27,503 nt of DNA from contig JAGKTU010000024.1 in NCBI GenBank assembly GCA_021153265.1, positions 1 through 27,503 on the forward strand. The letters run 5' to 3'. Position 1 is the stretch's first letter. Every line of letters starts with the position of its first letter. The DNA is from Clostridia bacterium. GTDB taxonomy: Bacteria > Bacillota > Clostridia > Oscillospirales > Oscillospiraceae. The position numbers and the translations under genes were made by a program. Below are positions 6,344 through 15,065 of the stretch, in pieces. The notes beneath the pieces are model-generated. The model searched no databases and was not told the origin of the DNA. It was given only the letters and a program-made list of their open reading frames with translations.

Positions 6344-8305
6344 ATGTGCAACAAGTGCAAGGGTAATTACTATATTACCACCCCCATCTACTACCCCTCT
6401 TCCAACCTGCACATCGGTCACGCTTACTGCACCGTGGCTACCGATGCCATGGCCCGCTACAAGCGCCTTCAGGGCTACAACGTCAAGTTCCTCACCGGCA
6501 CTGACGAGCATGGTCAGAAGATCGAAAACAAGGCCAAAGAGGCTGGCGTCACCCCCCAGCAGTTTGTTGACAACATCGTTCTGGGCGACCGGGGCGTGCT
6601 GGATCTGTGGAAGCTGATGAACATCAGCTATGACCGCTTCATCCGCACCACCGACGACTACCATGTGGAGGCCGTCCAGAAGATCTTCAAGAAGATGTAC
6701 GATAACGGCGATATCTACAAGGGCGCTTACAAGGGTAAGTACTGCACCCCCTGTGAGAGCTTCTGGACCGAGAGCCAGCTGGTGGACGGCAAGTGCCCCG
6801 ACTGCGGCCGTGAAGTGGTGGAGGCTGAGGAAGAGGCCTACTTCTTCCGTCTTTCTAAGTACGCCGACCGGATTCAGGATCTGCTGGAGAACACCGACTT
6901 CCTGGAGCCCCGGAGCCGCGTCAACGAGATGGTCAACAACTTCATCAAGCCCGGTCTGGAAGACCTCTGCGTCAGCCGTACCAGCTTCACCTGGGGCGTG
7001 CCTGTGGACTTCGACCCCGGTCACGTGGTCTACGTCTGGATCGACGCTCTGAACAACTATATCACCGCTCTGGGTTACGAGAACGACAAGTATGACGATT
7101 TCAATGCCTTCTGGCCTGCCGATGTCCACTTCGTGGGCAAGGAGATCGTCCGCTTCCACGCCATCATCTGGCCTGCCATCCTCATGAGTCAGGGTCTGCC
7201 CCTGCCCAAGAAGGTCTACGGCCACGGCTGGCTGAACTTCAACGGCGAGAAGATGAGTAAGTCCCGTGGCAACGTGGTGGATCCCTACCTGCTGTCCGAG
7301 CGTTTCGGCGTGGATGCCCTGCGCTTCTTCCTGCTGCGGACCTTCCCCTTCGGCTCCGACGGCAACTTCACCAACGAGCTGCTGATCAACACCATCAACA
7401 TCGATCTGGCAAACGTCCTGGGCAATCTGGTGTCCCGTACCACCGCCATGAATCAGAAGTACTTCGGCGGTCAGCTGGGTCAGGGCGGCGAGAGCGCACC
7501 CCTGGACGAGGAGCTGAAGACTCTGGCTGCTGATGTCATCGCAAACTATGAGAAGCAGATGGATAAGTTCCAGTTCTCCGTGGCTCTGAACGAAGTCTTC
7601 CGCCTGCTGGACCGCGCCAACAAGTATATCGACGAGACCACCCCCTGGATTCTGGCCAAGAACGAGCAGACTATGCCCCGCCTGCTCACCGTCATGAAGA
7701 ACCTGTGCGAGTGCATCCGCATTGCCGCCATTCTGATCGAGCCCGTGATGCCCGATTCCTCCAAGGCCATTCTGGATCTGCTGAACGTTCCCGAAAACGC
7801 CCGGAACTGGGACGCCAAGTGCTACTGCGCTGACGCTGACGCCGTCTGGACCACCTCCACCGGTGCTGCCCTGTTCCCCAGAATCGACATGGAGAAGGAG
7901 CTGGCCGCTCTGGAAGAGCTGAGTAAGCCTGCCAAGCCCGCTCTGGAGATCGAGCCTTTCGCCGAGGAAAATGTGGACTTCGACACCTTCTGCAAGTCTG
8001 ATTTCCGTGCCGTAAAGGTCAAGGACTGCAAGAACGTCAAGAAGAGCGACAAGCTGCTGCAGTTTACCCTGGATGACGGCACCGGCACCGACCGGCAGAT
8101 CCTCTCCGGCATCGCCAAGTTCTACAAGCCCGAGGATCTGATTGGCAAGACTCTGGTGGCCATCGTGAACCTGCCCCCCAGAAAGATGATGGGACGGGAG
8201 TCCTGCGGTATGCTGCTGTCCGCTGTCCACACCGAGAACGGCGAGGAGAAGCTGAACCTCATTATGCTGAACGATGCCATCCCCGCCGGCGCTAAGCTGT
8301 GCTGA
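6344..8305 (+). CDS. metG: methionyl-tRNA synthetase
   Basis: The 653-aa class I synthetase charges tRNA-Met in the cytosol, supplying both initiation and elongation. HIGH is at residues 23-26 and KMSKS at 303-307. A four-Cys zinc knuckle (C134, C137, C151, C154: CTPC and CPDC) sits in the connective peptide. The anticodon-binding helical domain follows, and from about residue 547 a C-terminal EMAPII/Trbp111-like OB-fold domain that promotes dimerization and tRNA binding (NLPPRKMMGRESCGMLL is typical). Start ATG at 6344 has GGAGG at 6331-6335, eight bases away. Expression is controlled by the T-box leader. The gene stands alone between that leader and the terminator that follows it. Length and motifs are complete. 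Confidence 0.98.
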   Translation: MCNKCKGNYYITTPIYYPSSNLHIGHAYCTVATDAMARYKRLQGYNVKFLTGTDEHGQKIENKAKEAGVTPQQFVDNIVLGDRGVLDLWKLMNISYDRFIRTTDDYHVEAVQKIFKKMYDNGDIYKGAYKGKYCTPCESFWTESQLVDGKCPDCGREVVEAEEEAYFFRLSKYADRIQDLLENTDFLEPRSRVNEMVNNFIKPGLEDLCVSRTSFTWGVPVDFDPGHVVYVWIDALNNYITALGYENDKYDDFNAFWPADVHFVGKEIVRFHAIIWPAILMSQGLPLPKKVYGHGWLNFNGEKMSKSRGNVVDPYLLSERFGVDALRFFLLRTFPFGSDGNFTNELLINTINIDLANVLGNLVSRTTAMNQKYFGGQLGQGGESAPLDEELKTLAADVIANYEKQMDKFQFSVALNEVFRLLDRANKYIDETTPWILAKNEQTMPRLLTVMKNLCECIRIAAILIEPVMPDSSKAILDLLNVPENARNWDAKCYCADADAVWTTSTGAALFPRIDMEKELAALEELSKPAKPALEIEPFAEENVDFDTFCKSDFRAVKVKDCKNVKKSDKLLQFTLDDGTGTDRQILSGIAKFYKPEDLIGKTLVAIVNLPPRKMMGRESCGMLLSAVHTENGEEKLNLIMLNDAIPAGAKLC

Positions 8306-8316
8306 TCTTAAAAACA

Positions 8317-8349
8317 AAACCAGTCCTACGGATATCGCAGGACTGGTTT
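8317..8349 (+). terminator. intrinsic terminator after metG
   Basis: AAACCAGTCCT at 8317-8327 and AGGACTGGTTT at 8339-8349 form an 11-bp perfect stem with an 11-base loop. The trailing T run is short, so termination may be partial. Confidence 0.75.
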
Positions 8350-8373
8350 ATGCCATAAAAAGGAGGTAAGAAA

Positions 8374-9222
8374 ATGCTCTGTGACTGCCATATGCACATG
8401 ATCCTCGACGGCGTGGACTGGAAAAAGGCCATTGGGCGGCATCGGGATGCGCCGAATCTATCCTTCATTCATCAAGTTCTTGGTCAGTACCGGGAGCAGG
8501 GCTTTGTCTACCTCCGGGACGGCGGCGACCGCTGGGGCGCAGGCAAGATGGCCCGAAAAATCGCCCCGGAATACGGCATCCGCTACCGCACACCTCTGGC
8601 GCCCCTGTGCCAAAAGGGACACTACGGAGCATTTATCGGTGAAACTTACGAAAATCTTCGGGAATATGCGGATCTGGTGAGAAAAGCCCGAAAAGATGGG
8701 GCGGATTTTATCAAGATCATGATCTCCGGACTGATGGATTTTGACCGTGCCGGGGTGCTGACCGAAGAGGGCTTGCCGCCGGAACAGATTCGCGAACTGA
8801 TCCACATCGCCCATGAGGAAGGCTTCGCCGTCATGGCTCACGCCAACGGCGCAAGAACGGTGGAGGCCGCCGCTGTGGCAGGCGTGGACTCCGTGGAGCA
8901 TGGCGCGTATCAGGACGAGGATTCCATGCTCGCTATGGTGGAAAACGGGACGGTTTGGGTGCCGACGTTGTCCACGGTGGGCAATCTCCGGGGCAAGGGG
9001 CGATTCCGGGAGGAAGCTGTCCGGGAGATTCTGGATTCTGCCCTCAGAAATGTGGCGTTTTTCGCCGAAAAAGGCGGTCTGATCGCTCCGGGCAGTGATG
9101 CCGGCGCATGGGCTGTACCCCATGGCTGCACAACGGAGTTCCAGCTGCTAAAACAGGCATTGGGAGAAAAATGCCGGGGCATTCCGGAACAGGGCTGCAG
9201 GCGGATCATGGAAAAATTCTGA
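8374..9222 (+). CDS. metal-dependent amidohydrolase family protein
   Basis: The 282-aa protein is a compact member of the amidohydrolase superfamily. The metal-binding set is visible: H6 and H8 in CDCHMHM, K114 in DFIKIMISG (probably the carboxylated bridging Lys), H156 in MAHANG, H176 in VEHG and D242 in GSDAGA. This matches the binuclear subset related to imidazolonepropionase/prolidase-like enzymes. The small beta-sandwich domain that usually flanks the barrel in cyclic-amide hydrolases is absent, so it is essentially the barrel alone. AAAGGAGG ends eight bases before ATG. It is bracketed by two terminators and appears monocistronic, although it has no obvious promoter and may depend on read-through from metG. 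The substrate cannot be predicted. Confidence 0.85.
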   Translation: MLCDCHMHMILDGVDWKKAIGRHRDAPNLSFIHQVLGQYREQGFVYLRDGGDRWGAGKMARKIAPEYGIRYRTPLAPLCQKGHYGAFIGETYENLREYADLVRKARKDGADFIKIMISGLMDFDRAGVLTEEGLPPEQIRELIHIAHEEGFAVMAHANGARTVEAAAVAGVDSVEHGAYQDEDSMLAMVENGTVWVPTLSTVGNLRGKGRFREEAVREILDSALRNVAFFAEKGGLIAPGSDAGAWAVPHGCTTEFQLLKQALGEKCRGIPEQGCRRIMEKF

Positions 9223-9228
9223 CAAAAT

Positions 9229-9261
9229 ACCGCAGGATGGAATTTGCTTCCATCCTGCGGT
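9229..9261 (+). terminator. strong intrinsic terminator after the amidohydrolase gene
   Basis: ACCGCAGGATGGAA at 9229-9242 and TTCCATCCTGCGGT at 9248-9261 form a 14-bp perfect stem with a five-base loop. T-rich sequence (TTCAATATTTTT) follows. Confidence 0.9.
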
Positions 9262-9285
9262 TTCAATATTTTTGGCAACTGCCTA

Positions 9286-9314
9286 TTGTGTAACGGGCGG
9301 TTTTTTGCTATAAT
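9286..9314 (+). promoter_or_regulatory. promoter of the recJ-rel operon
   Basis: TTGTGT at 9286-9291 and TATAAT at 9309-9314 with a 17-base spacer lie just after the preceding terminator. A second TATAAT at 9328-9333 overlaps the presumed recJ start region but lacks a good -35. Confidence 0.75.
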
Positions 9315-9335
9315 AAAGAGAAAAAGTTATAATGG

Positions 9336-11396
9336 ATGTGTATCGACTTGAAATACGGAATCTGGAATGTTGCCCAACCGGATGCCTCAGCTGTGAATGC
9401 TCTGGTGGGCAGCGGTTATGCACCGCTGAGCGCCATGGTGCTGGCTTCCCGTGGTATCGGCGACGGGGCAAAAGCAAATGAATATCTGCGCTGTGACGCG
9501 CCCCTGCCTGACCCTTTCCTGCTGACTGACATGGACCTCGCTGCAGGACGAGTGGGGCTTGCCATGACCCGGGGGGAGAAAATCGCCGTTTTCGGTGACT
9601 ACGACGTGGACGGCATCACCGCCACCTGCCTGCTGACTGATTTTCTGCGCCGGTGCGGTGCGGACGTGGTCAGCTATATCCCCGGACGGTTGGAAGAGGG
9701 CTATGGCTTAAACCCCATCGCCATCCATCAGCTGCACAGAGAGGGCGTCAAGCTCATCGTCACCGTGGACTGCGGCATCACCGCCGTGGCCGAGGCGGAG
9801 CTGTGCCACGAGCTGGGAATCGATCTGGTGATCACCGACCACCACGAGTGCAAGGATACCCTTCCCAGAGCCGCGGCTGTTGTGGACCCTCACCGGATCG
9901 ACGGTGGTTATCCCCACAAGAATCTTTCCGGCGTTGGCGTAGCCTTCAAGCTGGCCGCCGCCCTCAGCGCCGATCAGGAGCAGGTTCTGGCTGAGTACGC
10001 CGACATGGTCTGCCTTGGTACGGTGGCTGACGTGATGCCCCTGCAGGGGGAGAACCGGGTCTTCGTCGCCCGGGGATTGGAATTGCTGAAAAATACCCGC
10101 CGTCCCGGCATCGCCGCTCTGATGGCGGAGTGCGGCTGCGCCCCGGAGACGGTCAGCGCCTCCTCCATCGGCTTTATGCTGGCGCCCCGGATCAACGCCG
10201 CAGGCCGGATGGGTCAGATCGATCTGGCTGTGGAACTGTTCCTCACAGAGGACCCGGAAAAGGCCGTGGAGCTGGCCCGGGGACTGTGCGATCTGAACCG
10301 CCAGCGGCAGGCTGTGGAATCGAAGATCTATGATGAGGCCATCTCCATGCTGCCCCCCGGAAAAGCCCCGGAGGCCATCGTTCTGGCAGAGGAAAGCTGG
10401 CATCAGGGCGTGGTGGGCATCGTTGCCAGCCGCATCGCCGAGGAATTCTCCTGTCCGGCCATCCTGATCTGCTTAGACGGCGAGCATGGCAAGGCCAGCT
10501 CCCGCAGCTACGGCGGATTTAACCTGTTTACATCCCTGACTGCTCTGTCCGATCTACTGGAAAGCTATGGCGGACACGAACTGGCGGCAGGTTTTACCAT
10601 CACAAGAAGCATGATCCCGGAGTTCCGCGCTCAGATCTGCAAATTGGCAGGCGAATTCTACCGGGACGACATCCCCAGAACCTCTCTGGATGTGGACTGC
10701 GCCGTGACACCGGAACTGCTGACCATCCCCGGCATCGAATCCCTTGGCGCTCTGGAACCCTGCGGCAACGGCTGCCCCAAGCCGGTGCTGGCCATGATGG
10801 GTCTGACCGTAGAGCGGATCCAGATGGTGGGTGGTGGCCGCCATATGCGGCTGCGGCTGCGCCGGGGGCGATTTGCCGTCAACGCCATTTACTTCTCCGC
10901 CAATCCGGAGACTGCCTCCATCCAGCCGGGTGATCTGGTGGATGTGGCATTCAACCCCCAGATCAACGAATACCGGGGCGAGCGCAGTGTTCAGATGAAC
11001 ATTCTGGACATCCGTCCCAACTGTACCGCCGAATGCTGCCCGGAGGCAGGCAACTATCACGCCCTCACCGCCGGCCGCCTGACTCCCGGCATCGCCGAGG
11101 CGCTGCTGCCGGAACGCAGTACCCTGGCAATCGTCTGGCGGTATCTGGCAGCCAACGGCTGCCCCGAGTTGAAGGAATCCCCCATCTGCTTGTGCCGCAA
11201 GATCGTCCGCTGGTCCGGAAAGCCCTTAGGACTTGCCCAGATGATGACCTGTCTGGACATTTTTCAGGACGTGGGTCTTCTGCAAACCCGGCGGATGCAC
11301 AAAAATATTACCATTCGTCTGACCCCCGGCTCCAATAAGGCCGATTTGTCTGAAAGCCAAACCATGCAGCGGCTGCTGCGCGCGAAAGAGAGCTGA
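9336..11396 (+). CDS. recJ: single-stranded-DNA-specific exonuclease RecJ
   Basis: The 686-aa protein is a DHH-family 5'-3' exonuclease acting in recombination and repair. DHH-domain motifs are FGDYDVDG (DYDVDG at residues 88-93), TVDCGIT (about 143-149) and ITDHHE (DHH at 168-170). The DHHA1 domain follows with its GGH signature in ESYGGHELAAGF near residue 410, and a C-terminal OB-like region completes the protein. The start is ambiguous. The ATG at 9336 follows a poor ribosome site and gives MCIDLKYGIW; a TTG at 9348 would give MKYGIWNV, with GGATG about nine bases upstream. The gene opens the recJ-rel-dtd run, an order found in many Firmicutes, and the next gene starts ten bases after its stop. 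Confidence 0.95.
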   Translation: MCIDLKYGIWNVAQPDASAVNALVGSGYAPLSAMVLASRGIGDGAKANEYLRCDAPLPDPFLLTDMDLAAGRVGLAMTRGEKIAVFGDYDVDGITATCLLTDFLRRCGADVVSYIPGRLEEGYGLNPIAIHQLHREGVKLIVTVDCGITAVAEAELCHELGIDLVITDHHECKDTLPRAAAVVDPHRIDGGYPHKNLSGVGVAFKLAAALSADQEQVLAEYADMVCLGTVADVMPLQGENRVFVARGLELLKNTRRPGIAALMAECGCAPETVSASSIGFMLAPRINAAGRMGQIDLAVELFLTEDPEKAVELARGLCDLNRQRQAVESKIYDEAISMLPPGKAPEAIVLAEESWHQGVVGIVASRIAEEFSCPAILICLDGEHGKASSRSYGGFNLFTSLTALSDLLESYGGHELAAGFTITRSMIPEFRAQICKLAGEFYRDDIPRTSLDVDCAVTPELLTIPGIESLGALEPCGNGCPKPVLAMMGLTVERIQMVGGGRHMRLRLRRGRFAVNAIYFSANPETASIQPGDLVDVAFNPQINEYRGERSVQMNILDIRPNCTAECCPEAGNYHALTAGRLTPGIAEALLPERSTLAIVWRYLAANGCPELKESPICLCRKIVRWSGKPLGLAQMMTCLDIFQDVGLLQTRRMHKNITIRLTPGSNKADLSESQTMQRLLRAKES

Positions 11397-11406
11397 TTGA
11401 AAAATC

Positions 11407-13599
11407 ATGGAAACTTTTGAAGAACACTATGCCTCGATGAAGGCAGTTATCAAGAACCGGATGCCCGGCGCGGATATGGAACTGATCGACAAAGCTGTCC
11501 ACTACGCCGATGCCAAGCACTGCCACCAGAAGCGCAAGGACGGTTCTCCCTATATCATCCATCCTCTGGCGGTAGCGGAAGTGGTCTGCGAAATGGGTCT
11601 GGACATCGACGCCATCTTGGGCGCATTGCTTCATGACTGCATTGAGGACACCGACGCATCCCACGACGAGATCGAAAAGCTCTTCGGCACCACCGTTGCC
11701 GAGCTGGTCGAAGGCGTCACCAAGCTGACCCGGGCCAACTTCTCCTCCACCGAACAGGCGCAGATGGAGAATCTGCGCAAGATGTTCATGGCAATGAGCA
11801 AGGACATCCGTGTGGTGCTGATCAAGATCGCCGACCGGCTGCACAACATGCGCACCATGCAGTACCAGTCCCCGGAAAAGCAGATCAAGAAGTGCCGGGA
11901 GACTATGGATATCTATGCGCCTCTTGCCCACCGCCTTGGTATGCAGAAGATCAAGTGGGAGCTGGAGGATACTTCCCTGCGCTACCTCGCGCCCAAGGAA
12001 TATGATTCCATCACCGCCCATCTGGACGCCCACAAAGAAGAAGACGAGACCTTTATGAACACCATTCAGGATGCCATCACCGACCGGCTGACGAGAGCCG
12101 GCATCCACAACACCTCCTACGGCCGGATCAAGCACGTCTACTCCATCTACCGCAAGATGCAGTCTCAGGGAAAGACCATGGACGAGCTGTATGACATTTA
12201 CGCCTTCCGGGTCATCGTGGACACCATCCCCGACTGCTACAACGTCCTGGGACATGTTCACGATCTGTTCAATCTGGTTCCGGGACGGTTTAAGGACTAT
12301 ATCTCCACCCCCAAGCCCAATATGTACCAGAGTCTGCACACCACCGTCATCGGCAAGCAGGGCATCCCCTTTGAGGTGCAGATCCGCACATGGGATATGC
12401 ACGAAACTGCCGAATACGGTATCGCCGCCCACTGGAAATACAAGCAGGGCGCAGGCAGCGGCTCAGAGAAGGACTTTGAATGGGTGCGCCGTCTGCTGGA
12501 AAACCAGCAGGATTCCGATGCCGACGAATATATCCAGTCTCTGAAGATCGATATGTTCGACGACGAGGTCTTCGTCTTCACCCCCAAGGGTCGCATCGTG
12601 TCCCTGCCCTCCGGCTCTACCCCCATCGACTTCGCCTACGCCATCCACTCCGGCGTCGGCAACTCCATGATCGGCGCAAAGGTCAATAACCGCATCGCCG
12701 GTATCGATGTGAAGCTGAAAAACGGCGATATCGTGGAAGTTCTCACCTCCAAGAGCGCCAAGGGCCCCAGCCGCGACTGGCTGAGCATCTGCAAGAGCAA
12801 TCAGGCCAGAACCAAGATCAAGCAGTGGTTCAAGAAGGAAAAACGGGAGGAAAATGTGCTCCATGGCCGTTCCTCCTTCGAAGCTGAGATGAAGCGGGTG
12901 GGTCTGCCTCTGGGTATCCTCGTCGATCCCGAGCTGTCTCCCCAGCTGCTGCGCAAGCTGGCCTTCGACAGCTGGGAGGATATGTATGCCGCCATCGGCT
13001 ACGGCGGTCTCACCGCCGTGAAGGCTGTGGGCCGTATCCGGGACGATATCAATAAGGCGCTGAAGCTGCAGCAGAACGACAAGCTGCTCCTTGGCCCTCT
13101 GCGCACCACCCCCGACGATCCCAACGCCAAGCGCAACCGCCACGCCGTCAATGGCGTCATCGTGGAGGATATCGACTCCTGCATGATCAAGTTCGCCAAG
13201 TGCTGCACCCCGGTTCCCGGGGACGGCATCATCGGCTTTATCACCAAGGGCTTCGGCGTGTCCGTCCACCGGATGGACTGCCCCAATGCCCAGAACCGCT
13301 CCGAGCCCCATCAGGCCGCCCGTTGGGTTCGTGTCCGCTGGGCCAATCAGGAGGAGCAGCCCTTCGAAACCACGCTGGAGCTGGACTGCCTGACCAGAGA
13401 CGGCCTGCTGCTGGATGTGGCCACCGTGATGACCACAGCCCGTGTCCGGGTCAAGGAGCTGAACGGCCGGGATCTGCCCGGCGGCAGAAGCACCTTTACC
13501 GTCCGGTTCGAGGTCAAGAATGTGGCCGAGCTGGAGTCCGTTCGGACGAAGCTGCTGAATATCCGTGACGTGGTGGGTTCCCGCCGCGGACAGAACTAA
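11407..13599 (+). CDS. rel: bifunctional (p)ppGpp synthetase/hydrolase (Rel/RSH)
   Basis: The 730-aa protein controls the stringent response alarmone. The HD hydrolase domain has H52, H76-D77, E80-D81 and D143. The synthetase domain follows, with YGRIKHVYSIYRKM, the RFKD loop at 294-297, and YQSLHTTV and EVQIRTWDMHETAEYG. RFKD rather than EXDD is the form associated with bifunctional enzymes. The regulatory half contains a TGS domain (about 385-445), a helical domain, the conserved-cysteine segment CCTPVPGDGIIGF near 600 and a C-terminal ACT domain (about 655-725). All parts are present, so both activities are expected. The ribosome site is weak (GAGAG about 15 bases upstream), suggesting coupling to recJ, which ends ten bases earlier. 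Confidence 0.97.
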   Translation: METFEEHYASMKAVIKNRMPGADMELIDKAVHYADAKHCHQKRKDGSPYIIHPLAVAEVVCEMGLDIDAILGALLHDCIEDTDASHDEIEKLFGTTVAELVEGVTKLTRANFSSTEQAQMENLRKMFMAMSKDIRVVLIKIADRLHNMRTMQYQSPEKQIKKCRETMDIYAPLAHRLGMQKIKWELEDTSLRYLAPKEYDSITAHLDAHKEEDETFMNTIQDAITDRLTRAGIHNTSYGRIKHVYSIYRKMQSQGKTMDELYDIYAFRVIVDTIPDCYNVLGHVHDLFNLVPGRFKDYISTPKPNMYQSLHTTVIGKQGIPFEVQIRTWDMHETAEYGIAAHWKYKQGAGSGSEKDFEWVRRLLENQQDSDADEYIQSLKIDMFDDEVFVFTPKGRIVSLPSGSTPIDFAYAIHSGVGNSMIGAKVNNRIAGIDVKLKNGDIVEVLTSKSAKGPSRDWLSICKSNQARTKIKQWFKKEKREENVLHGRSSFEAEMKRVGLPLGILVDPELSPQLLRKLAFDSWEDMYAAIGYGGLTAVKAVGRIRDDINKALKLQQNDKLLLGPLRTTPDDPNAKRNRHAVNGVIVEDIDSCMIKFAKCCTPVPGDGIIGFITKGFGVSVHRMDCPNAQNRSEPHQAARWVRVRWANQEEQPFETTLELDCLTRDGLLLDVATVMTTARVRVKELNGRDLPGGRSTFTVRFEVKNVAELESVRTKLLNIRDVVGSRRGQN

Positions 13600-13614
13600 A
13601 AAGGAGGATTATTT

Positions 13615-13842
13615 ATGAACCGCATCAAGGAATACTGGAATGCTCTGAATGAGAATATCACCGTCAACCGCCGGGAGTTGGTTCTCGGTATTGCCGCCTG
13701 CACCTTGGCCGGTGTGGTCATCGGCATGCTGATGGCACCTCCCAAGGACATCACCATCGGCAGCGGCAACAACATCACCGCCGGAATCCCCGAGGATGAA
13801 AAAGAGGAAGAAGAAGCTGCCGAAGAGCAGGACGGTGAATAA
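13615..13842 (+). CDS. small single-span membrane protein with acidic C terminus
   Basis: The 75-aa product starts with about 20 mostly polar residues, has one hydrophobic segment (LVLGIAACTLAGVVIGMLM, about 23-41), and ends in an extremely acidic tail (EDEKEEEEAAEEQDGE). The APPKD just after the membrane span resembles YtxH-type small proteins, but the match is too weak to name it. AAGGAGG at 13601-13607 is seven bases before ATG. It sits 15 bases after rel and three bases before dtd, so it is certainly in this operon. The topology is probably N-terminus in, with the acidic tail outside, although the charge pattern leaves this open. Function unknown. Confidence 0.8.
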   Translation: MNRIKEYWNALNENITVNRRELVLGIAACTLAGVVIGMLMAPPKDITIGSGNNITAGIPEDEKEEEEAAEEQDGE

Positions 13843-13845
13843 TCC

Positions 13846-14310
13846 ATGCGCGCTGTACTGACAAGAGTTACTTCCGCCTCCGTCACCATCGACGGCGAGG
13901 TGGTGGGTAGCATCGGCAAGGGTTTTCTGATCCTGCTGGGCGTTGGCCCCAACGATACCGAGAAGGAATGCCGGTATTTGGCAGAAAAAATGCTGGGTCT
14001 TCGCATCTTTGAGGACGAAAACGGCAAAATGAACTTAGGTCTGGAGGCCGTGGGCGGCGAAGTGCTGGTGGTGAGCCAGTTTACCCTCTACGGCAACTGC
14101 CGCAAGGGTCGCCGGCCCAGCTTTACCGATGCCGCAGGCCCCGAACTGGGCGAAAAGCTGTATGAAAAGTTCCTCGCCATCTGCGAAGAATTGGGCTATC
14201 CCCCTCAGCACGGCCGCTTTGGCGCGGATATGAAAGTCGCTTCCGTCAATGACGGCCCGGTTACCCTGATTCTAGACACCGACCAGCTGATGGACACCCC
14301 CAGACGGTAA
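13846..14310 (+). CDS. dtd: D-aminoacyl-tRNA deacylase
   Basis: The 154-aa cytosolic enzyme hydrolyses D-amino acids (and Gly from mischarged tRNA-Ala) from tRNA, a proofreading step after aminoacylation. The two signature motifs are present: SQFTL at residues 77-81 and the Gly-cisPro loop in NDGPVT at 135-140. Length is close to that of typical DTD. The start is three bases after the stop of the preceding gene and has no clear Shine-Dalgarno, so translation is likely coupled. dtd next to rel is a common Firmicutes arrangement. Confidence 0.96.
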   Translation: MRAVLTRVTSASVTIDGEVVGSIGKGFLILLGVGPNDTEKECRYLAEKMLGLRIFEDENGKMNLGLEAVGGEVLVVSQFTLYGNCRKGRRPSFTDAAGPELGEKLYEKFLAICEELGYPPQHGRFGADMKVASVNDGPVTLILDTDQLMDTPRR

Positions 14311-14320
14311 GGAGCGAAAT

Positions 14321-14935
14321 ATGCTGAACTTAATTGCGCTCCCTCTGGGCGCTTACCAGACCAACACCTATATCGTCCACGCAAAGGGCGCAAAGAGCTG
14401 CGCCATCATCGACCCGGGCTACGATGCCAAGGTCATTCTTTCTAAAGTGGCGGCGCTGGGGCTGACGGTGGATGCTGTTCTGCTGACCCACGGACATTTT
14501 GACCATGTGGGCGCGGTGGAGGACATCGTGAAAGCCACCGAAAGCAAGCTGTGGATGAGTGAAGCGGACTGGTCTCAGTTTCCCAACCCCGTGACTTCTT
14601 ACTTTTATCCGCTGGCCAACTGCGACTTTACGGAAGTGAACTTCTGCGAAGACGGCGAGGTCATTTACGCAGGCGGACTGCGCTTCGTGACCCTGGTTAC
14701 CCCGGGTCATACCCAGGGTTCAGTCTGTTACCAGTGCGAAAACGCGCTGTTCACCGGCGATACGTTGTTCGCCGGCAGCTGCGGCCGGACAGACCTGCCC
14801 GGCGGCGACGGAAAGCTGCTGCAATTCTCTTTGGAGCGGCTGGCAGAGCTGGAAGGCGACTTTATCATCTTCCCCGGACACGGAGAATCGACCACTTTGG
14901 CCGAGGAAAAGAAGTATAATCCTTATTTGAGATGA
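14321..14935 (+). CDS. MBL-fold metallo-hydrolase (glyoxalase II-like)
   Basis: The 204-aa protein belongs to the metallo-beta-lactamase fold, glyoxalase II-like branch. The metal motif THGHFDHVG is at 56-64, the second His in TPGHTQGS near 130, the Asp ligand in FTGDTLF near 150, and the last His in FPGHGEST near 187. Such small proteins hydrolyse thioesters or related substrates; the substrate here is unknown. It lacks the extra C-terminal helical domain of true glyoxalase II, so hydroxyacylglutathione hydrolase activity is not assured. AAGGAG precedes the ATG by about six bases, and the gene starts ten bases after dtd. A copy of the intergenic hairpin repeat begins ten bases after its stop. 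Confidence 0.9.
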   Translation: MLNLIALPLGAYQTNTYIVHAKGAKSCAIIDPGYDAKVILSKVAALGLTVDAVLLTHGHFDHVGAVEDIVKATESKLWMSEADWSQFPNPVTSYFYPLANCDFTEVNFCEDGEVIYAGGLRFVTLVTPGHTQGSVCYQCENALFTGDTLFAGSCGRTDLPGGDGKLLQFSLERLAELEGDFIIFPGHGESTTLAEEKKYNPYLR

Positions 14936-14945
14936 ATGCGTATTG

Positions 14946-15023
14946 GTAGGGGCTGGCGCCTACGACAGCCCGAAAGGTGAGTGACTCTCCGTGTACCGGG
15001 GCGTCGAGGGCGCCGCCCCCTAC
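14946..15023 (+). repeat. intergenic hairpin repeat, copy 1 (78 bp)
   Basis: It starts GTAGGGGCTGGCGCC and ends GGCGCCGCCCCCTAC. The outer arms are inverted complements with a few mismatches over about 27 bases. The left 31 bases and right 26 bases are identical to copy 2 at 21435-21509; only the central 21 bases differ. It lies between the MBL gene and hemZ. The remainder of the 130-base gap shows no other signal. This looks like a short palindromic repeat family (REP- or MITE-like). Confidence 0.85.
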
Positions 15024-15065
15024 GATTGCCGCAAACGATAAACTCCCCCTTACAGAGGTTTCTCT

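Noticed and set aside
6323..8317. A 664-codon open frame antisense to metG
   Set aside because: It mirrors metG codon by codon. GC-rich third positions suppress antisense stops; the product is low-complexity and has no ribosome site or family signature.
11308..12432. A 374-codon antisense frame over the recJ 3' end and rel
   Set aside because: It is a shadow of strongly recognisable sense genes and has no recognisable domain.
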